15,492 nt of DNA from DASZHJ01 sp035263705 (GTDB lineage Bacteria; Pseudomonadota; Alphaproteobacteria; ATCC43930; CGMCC-115725): contig DATFRA010000211.1 of NCBI GenBank assembly GCA_035263705.1, positions 1-15,492 on the forward strand. The letters are read 5' to 3'. Shown here piece after piece: positions 7,261 through 13,853 of this stretch. The position numbers and the translations under genes were made by a program. Under the pieces are notes generated by a model. It had not been told where the DNA came from. It saw only the letters and a list, made by a program, of their open reading frames with translations, and did no database searches. Each line of letters opens with the position of its first letter. Within the stretch, counting starts at the first letter, position 1.

Positions 7261-8037
7261 ATGACGTCTCGCGGCAAGTTCATCTGGTACGACGTGATGA
7301 CCACTGACACCAAGGCGGCGGCCAAGTTCTATTGCGACGTCATCGGCTGGACGACGCAAGAGCACCCGATGGAGGGCGGCGGCAGCTACACGATCTTCAG
7401 CAAGGGCCCCACGATGGTGGCGGGCCTCATGGGGATTCCCGAGGAGATGCGCGCCCAGGGCGTGCCGCCCTGCTGGTCCGGCTATGTCTCGACCGACGAC
7501 GTCGACGCCGAGGTAAAGCGCGTCGCCGCCGCGGGCGGCTCGATCAAGCGTCCGCCGACGGACATTCCGAACGTCGGCCGCTTCGCGGTCGTCGCCGATC
7601 CCGGCGGCGCGGTTTTCCTGCTCTTCAAGCCGAACACCACGGAGGAGCCGAAGCCGGTGGCGCCGATGACGCCCGGCCACGTCGGCTGGCACGAGCTGAT
7701 GGCGGGCGACCTCGACCGCGAGTTCAAGTTCTACGCGGGCCTCTTCGGCTGGACCAAGGACAAGGCGCACGACATGGGCCCCGCCATGGGCGTCTACCAG
7801 ACCTTCGCCACCGGTGGCGCGCCTGTGGGCGGCATGATGAAGATCTGCGCCCAGGTCCCGCATCCCGCCTGGAACTACTACCTCGCGGTCGACAGCGTCG
7901 CCGCGGCGGCGGACCGCGCCTTCACGCGGGGCGGCAAGGTGGTGAACGGCCCCATGGAGGTCCCCGGCGGCGCCTGGATCGTGCAGGCCCTCGACCCCCA
8001 AGGCGCCCACTTCGCGATGGTGAGCGCGGGGAAGTGA
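7261..8037 (+). CDS. VOC family protein, two tandem glyoxalase-like domains
   Basis: A 258-aa protein made of two vicinal-oxygen-chelate (glyoxalase/bleomycin-resistance) domains, about 5-125 and 138-255. Each opens with the family pattern, F-W-Y-D-V plus AAKFYCDVIGW (20-30) and GWHELMAGDLDREFKFYAGLFGW (142-164), and each closes with a DPGGAVFLLF-type strand (113-122; DPQGAHFAMV in domain 2, 245-254). Family members include glyoxalases, dioxygenases and drug-binding proteins; which this is cannot be read off. A strong AAGGAG overlaps the end of the TetR gene, showing tight coupling. Cytoplasmic, with no signal peptide. Regulation by the adjacent TetR is inferred. Confidence 0.9.
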   Translation: MTSRGKFIWYDVMTTDTKAAAKFYCDVIGWTTQEHPMEGGGSYTIFSKGPTMVAGLMGIPEEMRAQGVPPCWSGYVSTDDVDAEVKRVAAAGGSIKRPPTDIPNVGRFAVVADPGGAVFLLFKPNTTEEPKPVAPMTPGHVGWHELMAGDLDREFKFYAGLFGWTKDKAHDMGPAMGVYQTFATGGAPVGGMMKICAQVPHPAWNYYLAVDSVAAAADRAFTRGGKVVNGPMEVPGGAWIVQALDPQGAHFAMVSAGK

Positions 8038-8083
8038 GCATCGGGGGCGTCCGGCGCACGCGCACCGGGCGGCCCTCTCCCTG

Positions 8084-8174
8084 TCGTCATGGCCGGGCTC
8101 GTCCCGGCCATCCACGAGTTTCTTCTTCCCCCAGAAGAAAACGTGGATGCGCGGAACAAGTCCGCGCATGACGA
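8084..8174. repeat. 91-bp cloverleaf-forming intergenic palindromic element
   Basis: The element folds without gaps. The outer stem TCGTCAT/ATGACGA (8084-8090, 8168-8174) closes three hairpins: GGCCGGG/CCCGGCC (8091-8097, 8103-8109; loop CTCGT), a long central arm ATCCACG/CGTGGAT (8110-8116, 8142-8148) extended by TTTCTTCT/AGAAGAAA (8119-8126, 8133-8140; loop TCCCCC), and GCGCGGA/TCCGCGC (8149-8155, 8161-8167; loop ACAAG). Similar 'CGTCATGGCCGGG...CCCGGCCATCCACG' units are familiar as dispersed repeats in Bradyrhizobium-like genomes. It sits between the VOC and DUF1428 genes. Confidence 0.85.
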
Positions 8175-8215
8175 CGATGGAGCAACCAAGACACAGCAAG
8201 CCAAGGGAGTAAACG

Positions 8216-8566
8216 ATGTATATCGATGGATTCGTCGCGGCAGTACCCACCGCCAATCGCGATGCCTACCGTCGGCACGCCGAAGCCGCCGCTGTGGTCT
8301 TCAAGGAGCACGGTGCGCTGAAGCTGGTCGAGTGCTGGGGCGATGACGTGCCGGACGGGAAGCTCACGTCCTTCCCGATGGCGGTCAAAAAGCAAGCCCA
8401 CGAGACGGTGGTGTTCTCCTGGATCGCCTGGCCATCGCGGGAGGTGCGCGATGCCGGCATGAAAAAGGTCATGGCCGATCCGCGGAGCAAGCCCGAGGCC
8501 AATCCCATGCCGTTCGACGGCAAGCGGCTCATCTACGGCGGCTTCAGCGTCCTCGTCGATACCTGA
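8216..8566 (+). CDS. DUF1428 domain-containing protein
   Basis: A 116-aa protein of the YbaA/DUF1428 family, a dimeric alpha+beta-barrel-like small protein of unknown biochemical role. Recognisable runs are MYIDGFVAAVPTANRDAYRRH (1-21), ALKLVECWGDDVPDGKLTSF (34-53), VVFSWIAWPSREVRDAGMKK (65-84) and the ending MPFDGKRLIYGGFSVLV. This is the full family length. AAGGGAG lies 6 nt before the ATG. It follows the VOC gene by 178 nt with the cloverleaf repeat in between, so it may be read through from the TetR promoter or have its own. Families of this sort often sit with VOC and DUF899 genes. Confidence 0.92.
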   Translation: MYIDGFVAAVPTANRDAYRRHAEAAAVVFKEHGALKLVECWGDDVPDGKLTSFPMAVKKQAHETVVFSWIAWPSREVRDAGMKKVMADPRSKPEANPMPFDGKRLIYGGFSVLVDT

Positions 8567-8590
8567 CCGATCGTTGCCCTCGTCCTCCCG

Positions 8591-8608
8591 GTCGCTCTGA
8601 CGAGCGAC
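8591..8608. repeat. small hairpin downstream of DUF1428 gene
   Basis: Perfect 7-bp arms GTCGCTC and GAGCGAC around TGAC, 25 nt after the DUF1428 stop. No T-run follows, so it is not a convincing intrinsic terminator; it may stabilise the transcript 3' end. Confidence 0.4.
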
Positions 8609-8638
8609 TGGGGACATTCGAGACCGAGCGGTCAATAG

Positions 8639-8701
8639 CCCTCTCCCGTGAAGCGGGAGAGGGACGGACCCAGCGCGGAAGCGCTGGGAGGGTGAGGGTT
8701 T
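8639..8701. repeat. double-hairpin intergenic repeat
   Basis: Two consecutive perfect hairpins: CCCTCTCCCG/CGGGAGAGGG (8639-8648, 8654-8663; loop TGAAG) and CCCAGCGC/GCGCTGGG (8669-8676, 8681-8688; loop GGAA), followed by AGGGTGAGGGTTT. The 'CCCTCTCCC...GGGAGAGGG...GGGTGAGGG' pattern is a familiar dispersed repeat in many proteobacteria. It lies between the DUF1428 and DUF899 genes and could act as a transcript end or processing site. Confidence 0.75.
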
Positions 8702-8733
8702 AACTAAAACTGCACACCGGAAAGGACTCAACC

Positions 8734-9525
8734 ATGCACCCACACCCGATCGTCACCAAAGCCGAGTGGATCGAAGCCCGGCGCGCGCTCCTCGCCCAGG
8801 AGAAGGAACTGACGCGGCGCCGCGAGCGCCTCGCGCAAGAGCGCCGCACGCTCCCGTGGATTCGGATCGACAAGCCCTACGTGTTCGACGGCCCCGACGG
8901 CAAGGTCACGCTGTCGGAGCTTTTCGGCGGTCGCAGCCAGCTAATGATCAAGCACTTCATGATGGGCCCCGGCGCCGCCACGCAGTGCGTCGGCTGCTCC
9001 TTCGAGGTCGACCATATCGCGGGAATCCTCGTCCACCTCAACCATCACGACGTGACCTATGCCGTCGTGGCGCGGGCGCCGATCGAGGAGATCGAGATCG
9101 TGCGCAAGCGCATGGGCTGGACCTTTCCCTGGGTCTCGTCCTACGGCTCCGACTTCAATTACGACTTCGACGTGTCGTTCCGCCGGGCGGACGTCGCCGC
9201 GGGCCGCGCGCTCTACAACTTCGCGCCCGCGCCCCATTGGACCGCCGAGATCGGGGACCTCTCGGGCCGCAGCGTGTTCTTCAAGGACGAGGATGGTGCG
9301 ATCTATCTGACCTACGCGAGCTTCGCGCGCGGAGGCGAGGAAAACCTGACCGCCTATGCGATCCTCGATGCGATGCCGAAAGGCCGGCAGGAGAACGGCC
9401 CCTATCACAGCCTCGGCGACTGGGTGCGGCCGCACGACCGCTACGGCGAAGGCGGCTTGGTCGAACCGAACGGCCGGTATCACGCCGCCGGCTGCGAGTG
9501 CGCGGCGCACCCGCACGAGCGATGA
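8734..9525 (+). CDS. DUF899 family thioredoxin-like protein
   Basis: A 263-aa protein of the DUF899 family, thought to have a thioredoxin/peroxiredoxin-like fold; its reaction is not established. Hallmarks are the coiled N-terminal helix rich in Arg/Glu (15-38), YVFDGPDGKVTLSELFGGRSQL (49-70), the redox-type motif CVGC (C85, C88) followed by SFEVDHI, and the family signature FPWVSSYGSDFNYDF (131-145). The C-terminus ends with an extra Cys pair in GCECAAHPHER, which might bind metal. The ATG has GAAAGGA upstream. It is the last gene of the plus-strand row that starts at TetR; the double-hairpin repeat lies just before it. It converges on the beta-propeller-like gene with a 22-nt gap. Confidence 0.9.
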   Translation: MHPHPIVTKAEWIEARRALLAQEKELTRRRERLAQERRTLPWIRIDKPYVFDGPDGKVTLSELFGGRSQLMIKHFMMGPGAATQCVGCSFEVDHIAGILVHLNHHDVTYAVVARAPIEEIEIVRKRMGWTFPWVSSYGSDFNYDFDVSFRRADVAAGRALYNFAPAPHWTAEIGDLSGRSVFFKDEDGAIYLTYASFARGGEENLTAYAILDAMPKGRQENGPYHSLGDWVRPHDRYGEGGLVEPNGRYHAAGCECAAHPHER

Positions 9526-9547
9526 GCGCGATGAGCGGCTTTCTCGG

Positions 9548-11137
9548 CTAAACGATCGGCGGCGCCGGCGGCGGCGTGATCTTCGCGATCTTCGTCGCCC
9601 ATTTGTCGGCGGTGGGCGACGCGTATTCCTGGATGGTCCAGAAGCTCGCGTCGTCGCGATGGTCGACCTGCGTTGCGCTGTAGTCGCCCCATCGGTTCTT
9701 GGGGCCGCCGAAGCGCTGCACGTACGTCGCCTGGCCCGGCGCGAAGACGGCGGCGACCTGCGCACCGCCACCCGCGGGCACCAGGAGATAGGCGCCCGAG
9801 GGATGGGTCAGCGTTGAGAAGCGCGCGTGGCCGATCAGGATATCGCCGGCCTTGTTGATGGCCATGCTCGGAAACGCGTAGAAGGTCGCGCCCGCGGGAT
9901 CGTCGAGCAGCCCGAGGCTCGCCGACCAGCTCGCGGTCGAGATCTCCCACCACTGCACCGCGGACCGGGTGCCGGCGCCCGTCGGCAGGTAGACCGTGTG
10001 GCAGCCGTAGAGCGTGCCGTTGCGATTGACCACGCTGAGCAACCGATCGTCGCCGACATCGAGCCTGTCGGCGATGCCGGACTGTGGCGCCAGCTCCGCC
10101 ACGGACGGAAAGGAGTTCCAACTCCCCGCGGCGGGGACGAAGCCGACGCGCGTGATCGCGGTCGTGTTGTTCGCGGGCGAGCCCGTGATCTTCCAGACCG
10201 CGAGCGACCCCTGCCCGCCGGCATTGCCGCTCCAGCTCGAGACCAGGAACTGGTCCTGCACGCCGGGATCGTAGGTGACAGCGGGCACCTGGCCCGCGCC
10301 CTGGTTCGGCAGCATGAACCGCGTGACGGCGCTCGGCGAGGCCGGCGTCATGAGCGAGGTCTTGTCGAACACATAGACGGAGGAGCCTGCGAAGGCGTGG
10401 GGCGCCGCGAGGGTGTAGAGGTTCACCTGGACCGTGACCTTGTCCGCGGTGAGGCCGAGGCTCGGATAATCCATCCAGACCTGCCCCTGCACGGCGGGAT
10501 CGACGGCAACGGACTGGAAGTGCCACTGTCCCGTGGCATCGCCGCTGGCACTCACGGCGACCAGAAGACTCGACGTGGCCTGCGCCGCGTCGGCCATGAC
10601 CACGAAGACGAAGCGATCGACGTTGGGATCGTAGACCACCTTGGGATCGAAGCAATGCGGCCGGCTCCAGAACGCGTCCAGCGCGACGACCGTGGGCGCG
10701 CTCGGGTTGGCAAGGTCGATGACGTGGATGTTGTTGTTGAGCGGATTGATGATGTGCGTCGTGCTGGCGGCCGCCTGAGTATCCGGTGGGATCGTCGTTC
10801 CGTCGTCGCTGCCGCCTTCCAGAGTGGTTACCACCGGCATCGCCGCAACGGCGGGCGCGCCAGCGGGCGGTAGCGGCGCTCCCGGCCCTCGGAGCCTCAG
10901 AGCCCTCGCGCTGGGCGCGCTCGGCGAGAGCATTCGGTTGGGATCGATCCGGGTCGCGCGGGGCGGCGGCGACTTCGGAGGGCGCAGAGGCTTGACGCCC
11001 CCGAAACCGGCCACACCTTGTGCCTGCAGCTGCTGCCTTCCGGCGATCAGCGGCGCGCTCGTCCGCGCGGGCGGAATCGCCAGAGAGATTCCGGACGGCA
11101 TCGGAGCCATCGGATCGGGCTCGAGAACAGCGGCCAC
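9548..11137 (-). CDS. predicted beta-propeller-like protein, function unknown
   Basis: A 529-aa protein. Residues 1-100 are Pro/Ala/Arg-rich and look disordered. From about 110 on it is beta-rich with repeated Gly/Asp/aromatic turns (PPDTQAAASTTHIINPLNNN, 118-137; FDPKVVYDPNVDRFVFVV, 163-180; a conserved-looking end with RWGDYSATQVD, 482-492, and FWTIQEYA, 499-506). This resembles extracellular propeller-type proteins of unknown role, often seen with 'PDT' near the start and 'WGDYS' near the end. I see no signal peptide or membrane segment, although such proteins are usually exported. The start is GTG at 11137, with GGGAGGG just upstream; internal ATGs lie close by (residues 10 and 13). Convergent to DUF899. 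I do not assign a function. Confidence 0.75.
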   Translation of the reverse strand: MAAVLEPDPMAPMPSGISLAIPPARTSAPLIAGRQQLQAQGVAGFGGVKPLRPPKSPPPRATRIDPNRMLSPSAPSARALRLRGPGAPLPPAGAPAVAAMPVVTTLEGGSDDGTTIPPDTQAAASTTHIINPLNNNIHVIDLANPSAPTVVALDAFWSRPHCFDPKVVYDPNVDRFVFVVMADAAQATSSLLVAVSASGDATGQWHFQSVAVDPAVQGQVWMDYPSLGLTADKVTVQVNLYTLAAPHAFAGSSVYVFDKTSLMTPASPSAVTRFMLPNQGAGQVPAVTYDPGVQDQFLVSSWSGNAGGQGSLAVWKITGSPANNTTAITRVGFVPAAGSWNSFPSVAELAPQSGIADRLDVGDDRLLSVVNRNGTLYGCHTVYLPTGAGTRSAVQWWEISTASWSASLGLLDDPAGATFYAFPSMAINKAGDILIGHARFSTLTHPSGAYLLVPAGGGAQVAAVFAPGQATYVQRFGGPKNRWGDYSATQVDHRDDASFWTIQEYASPTADKWATKIAKITPPPAPPIV

Positions 11138-11289
11138 GGGTCCCTCCCAGGATCGTACCCGTAAAGATGGTACGCATCATGATATGATCGCGCAAGAGTA
11201 TCTAAGCTGTGGAGCGCGGCGTGAAGATCTGGCGTATAGTCGTGGCAGCGCTCGCGCGGATGACGCGACGACAAGGAAAGCATCCGGAT

Positions 11290-11484
11290 ATGGGCGACAA
11301 GGGCGATCAGGTACGCAGCGACAAGCTGATCCTGCCGGCTAAGCGCGGCGCCAACCTCGGCGATCTCGCGCGCTCGACGTCGCCCGTTCCGGGCACGCGC
11401 AAATTGCCGCCAGAGCCCGGCCGCGCGCCCCGCGGCTCCTCGGTACCGCCCGACGAGATCTTGCCTCGAAAAAAGAAGAGCTAA
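11290..11484 (+). CDS. small basic hypothetical protein (64 aa)
   Basis: A 64-aa reading frame starting MGDKGDQVRSDKLILPAKRG and ending with Lys-rich PRKKKS. Third codon positions are strongly G/C, as in the true genes around it, and AAGGAAAG lies about 10 nt before the ATG, so I take it as coding. The frame is open back to 11209, but that part has poorer codon bias and no ribosome site. No domain is recognised; it is Pro/Arg/Lys-rich and probably unfolded. Divergent from the propeller-like gene and upstream of the arginine-tract gene, which shares its basic, low-complexity character. Confidence 0.55.
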   Translation: MGDKGDQVRSDKLILPAKRGANLGDLARSTSPVPGTRKLPPEPGRAPRGSSVPPDEILPRKKKS

Positions 11485-11568
11485 GGGAGCAGGCGAAACC
11501 CGGCTGCGGGAGATAGGCGCCAATCACGGGCGGTGCTAGGCTCCGCCGCCGTTCAGCCGGGGGCTTCG

Positions 11569-12597
11569 ATGGCCGATACATCCGAGAAGCGGGAAGAGCA
11601 GGCGCCGGACGCCCCGGCGGTTCCCGCCGCGCCCGAGCCAGCGTCACAGACCGAGACACCGCCGCAGCCCGCGGGTCCTTCCGTTGCGGCGGCCGACGCG
11701 CCGCTGCAACCGGGAACGTCACCCGACGCCGGCACCGGACAACACCGGCGCCGGCGACGCCGACGCCGCCGGCGGCATCGCGGCCCGCGGCCGGAGGGCG
11801 TCGCGCCGTCGGCGGCGGCAACCACCGCTCCCACTGCCGACGCCGTGCCACCGGAGCCGACCGCAGCCTCGCAGCCCGGCGAACCCGCCGAAGCGGCGCC
11901 GCCAAGCGAAGGCGCGCCCGCGCCGCAAGGCGCCGCGCCCGCCGGCGATCAGCCGCGGCGTCGCCGCCGGCGGCGACGCCGCCGGAAGCCGCCGCCGGGC
12001 GCCGAGACGGCGTCTCCGAGCGAGGGCGGCACCGCCGCGGTGGCAGCCGCTCCGGCCGCGGACCCGGCGACGCAAACCGATGGCCGTCCGCCCCGGACGC
12101 GCTGGCGCGATCGCCCGCGCTGGCGCCGCCGCGAGGGCGAGAGCGAGAACCGCGAGCAGCGCTCACGCGAGGCCGGTCCGCGCGGCGACGGATCGCGCAG
12201 TGCCGACGGCGAAAAGCGCGACCGGCGCGACAAGCGGCGCGGACGGCCCGGCAAGCCGTCGTTCGGGCGCGGCCGCGACCGAGACGGACATGGCAAGAAG
12301 CCCGAGCCGAAGCTCTACGCGTCCGAGGCCATCGTCGATCACGGCTTCGAGGACGTGGCACCGACCGAGGAGGGCGGCGAGTCCCGCCGCGTCGACTGGA
12401 CCATCATCAAGCGGATGATGGTGGATCAGCGGAGCACGCGGACGATGTCCACGGTCTATGTGCTGAAGCGCGACGGCGTCGCGACCGAGTTCCCTTACCT
12501 CGCGGCCGCGCGCGAGGCCGTCAACAAGAAGATCGTCCACCCCGAGAAGCTCACCCGCCCCAAAGAGGATTATGCCGCGCTCTACACCAAGAAATGA
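11569..12597 (+). CDS. disordered protein with two decaarginine tracts and conserved C-terminal domain
   Basis: A 342-aa protein. Residues 1-58 are Ala/Pro/Glu-rich; then comes a run of ten Arg (60-69), an Ala/Pro/Glu spacer, a second run of ten Arg (130-139), another Ala/Pro spacer and an Arg/Asp/Gly/Glu-rich zone (about 170-245) like RNA-binding tails. Only the last 95 residues or so look folded: KLYASEAIVDHGFEDV (248-263), DWTIIKRMMVDQRSTRTM (276-293), VYVLKRDGVATEFPYLAAA (296-314). I do not recognise the domain. The arrangement suggests nucleic-acid binding or a ribosome/RNase E-type partner; this is inference. The start is ATG 11569 (MADTSEK), with GGGGG 6 nt ahead. The next gene is convergent, with a shared terminator between them. 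Confidence 0.85.
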   Translation: MADTSEKREEQAPDAPAVPAAPEPASQTETPPQPAGPSVAAADAPLQPGTSPDAGTGQHRRRRRRRRRRHRGPRPEGVAPSAAATTAPTADAVPPEPTAASQPGEPAEAAPPSEGAPAPQGAAPAGDQPRRRRRRRRRRKPPPGAETASPSEGGTAAVAAAPAADPATQTDGRPPRTRWRDRPRWRRREGESENREQRSREAGPRGDGSRSADGEKRDRRDKRRGRPGKPSFGRGRDRDGHGKKPEPKLYASEAIVDHGFEDVAPTEEGGESRRVDWTIIKRMMVDQRSTRTMSTVYVLKRDGVATEFPYLAAAREAVNKKIVHPEKLTRPKEDYAALYTKK

Positions 12598-12625
12598 GCG
12601 TGCGTCGTCGGACGGGCAAAAGAAT

Positions 12626-12645
12626 GGCCCCGCCGAAGCGGGGCC
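12626..12645. terminator. bidirectional intrinsic terminator with UUCG-type loop
   Basis: Perfect 8-bp arms GGCCCCGC and GCGGGGCC around CGAA. Read on the minus strand, the loop is TTCG closed by C-G (a very stable tetraloop) and is followed by ATTCTTTT, a good intrinsic terminator for the minus-strand gene 12690-13013. On the plus strand the trailing TGAGTTGG is poor in T, so termination of the arginine-tract gene may be weaker. Confidence 0.7.
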
Positions 12646-12689
12646 TGAGTTGGTCGAACGAACTGTTCTCGCGGCTCTAGGATTTTGAC

Positions 12690-13013
12690 TCAGAAGCCGA
12701 TGCCGAAGTTGAGGATCGGCGTATCGAGGTAGAGGCCGGGGCCTCGCGCCGGACGCTCGTAGACAGTAGTCGGCGGTGGCGGTGGCGCCGGCTCAACGTA
12801 GGTGTAGGTCCGCGGCGGCGACGTGTAGGTGTAGGTCGTCGTCGTCGTGGTTGGTGGCGGCGTGTAGACCGTGACCGGCTGTTCATAGTAGTAGCCGAGC
12901 GTCTCGGCCAGGGCCGGCGCCGCCATCACACCCAGCGCCACCGCGCCAATGGCACCTGCGATCACGGCGTAGCGGGAGCCACGGGTGCGAGCGTTCTCGG
13001 TCTTGCGCGTCAT
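12690..13013 (-). CDS. small exported Pro/Thr/Tyr-rich protein
   Basis: A 107-aa protein with a clear Sec signal peptide: basic start MTRKTENARTRGSR, hydrophobic core, and APALA cleavage before ET (about residue 36-37). The mature part is low-complexity: a run of six Thr, alternating Tyr-Thr, a run of Pro, and the tail GPGLYLDTPILNFGIGF ending in Phe. No domain is recognised; a surface or periplasmic role is inferred. The signal sequence AIGAVALGVMAAPALAE closely matches that of the WxxGxW protein at 13854. AGGAGA lies before the ATG. Ended by the UUCG-type terminator on its own strand. Confidence 0.75.
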   Translation of the reverse strand: MTRKTENARTRGSRYAVIAGAIGAVALGVMAAPALAETLGYYYEQPVTVYTPPPTTTTTTYTYTSPPRTYTYVEPAPPPPPTTVYERPARGPGLYLDTPILNFGIGF

Positions 13014-13267
13014 GTGCGTCTCCTATTGCCGTTGCGGCAACGCCCTCTGAGGGGCGCAGGGGCGACTTGGTGCGCCCGCGCCGGTCCCGCAACCCCGGGG
13101 GCCTCAGATTTCATACTCATGGCAATGTCGCCGCATTCGAGGACACCGCGCCGACGTTTTCCTAATGCGTTCGAAGTTGGCGCCCCTCATCAACCCCGCC
13201 ATCCCGGCCTCGGTTGGAAACAAACCCGGCCTCTCCACCGTTATCGGAGTGCACTCACCCCGTGACC

Positions 13268-13271
13268 GGAG
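13268..13271 (+). promoter_or_regulatory. Shine-Dalgarno that fixes the start at 13278
   Basis: GGAG directly abuts the ATG at 13272 (no spacing) but lies 6 nt before the ATG at 13278, so the second ATG is the likely start. Confidence 0.6.
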
Positions 13272-13277
13272 ATGGTC

Positions 13278-13658
13278 ATGTCAATGGTCGGTTATCTTGC
13301 CCTGTCGGCTGTCCTTCTCGCGGCCTCGCCGGGCGCGACCGGAGATACCGGCCTCGAGCCCCGGACCAACATCCAGGCCCTGTCCAGCGCCGCCGGCATC
13401 CTCGGCGCCGCGATCAGATGCGATCGGATTCCTCACGCGCGGATCTCCGCCGCCGCCGGCGAGATCGGGGCCCTCGCGACCGCAAACGTGATCAGCCTGG
13501 AGCAGGTCGCCGCCATCCATCGTGTGCTCATGGCGAGCGCCGTCGCGGGCTGGCAGGCCCAGAAAGATGGCAAGATCGACTGCAAGTCGGTCGAAGCATC
13601 GTTCAACGAAATCGAGGAAGTGATCGTGCAGACGCCGGTCGCGCTCCGGCGGAATTAA
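13278..13658 (+). CDS. small exported two-cysteine protein of unknown function
   Basis: A 126-aa protein with a short signal peptide (MSMVGYLALSAVLLAASPGA), the mature part starting around GDTGLEP. The remainder is predicted mostly helical, with two Cys, in IRCDRIP and IDCKSVE, that could form a disulfide in the periplasm. The segment GEIGALATANVISLEQVAAIHRVLMASAVAGWQ is a long amphipathic stretch. No family is recognised. The in-frame ATG at 13272 is rejected because GGAG touches it; the ATG at 13284 is a weaker alternative. It lies between the two Pro/Thr/Tyr-rich exported proteins, 195 nt before the second, in a row of small envelope genes. Confidence 0.65.
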   Translation: MSMVGYLALSAVLLAASPGATGDTGLEPRTNIQALSSAAGILGAAIRCDRIPHARISAAAGEIGALATANVISLEQVAAIHRVLMASAVAGWQAQKDGKIDCKSVEASFNEIEEVIVQTPVALRRN

Positions 13659-13853
13659 TCCGACGAGAGTTGCGGGATCGCCGGATCATGCGCGCATCCG
13701 GAAGCGCGCGATTTCATGACGAGATTCTGGCGTTCTCGCCATCAGCATTACATCTCGCGCCGGCGGCATTGCATCGCTCGCGCGCGTCCCCAGTCTCACT
13801 CGTGGCGCTTGCCCCGTGTGTCGGGCGAGGCTTCGCAACGAAAGGAGAGGCAC

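Noticed and set aside
8622..8633. GACCGAGCGGTC, considered as a second TetR operator upstream of DUF899
   Set aside because: The arms are only 5 bp and differ in sequence and spacing from TACCGACCAGTCGGTA.
9510..9536. Direct repeat GCGATGAGC x2 over the DUF899 stop codon
   Set aside because: Nine bases twice in GC-rich sequence at a gene end, with no sign of function.
9480..11195. Overlapping 571-aa minus-strand frame over the propeller-like gene
   Set aside because: The composition is Arg/Gly/Ala noise, while the alternative frame gives a coherent beta-rich protein with a strong ribosome site at its GTG.
11339..12361. Long antisense Arg/Ala-rich open frame over the arginine-tract gene
   Set aside because: It is a by-product of high GC and CG-rich repeats; it has no ribosome site or recognisable domain, and the plus-strand frame has a good start and a folded-looking end.
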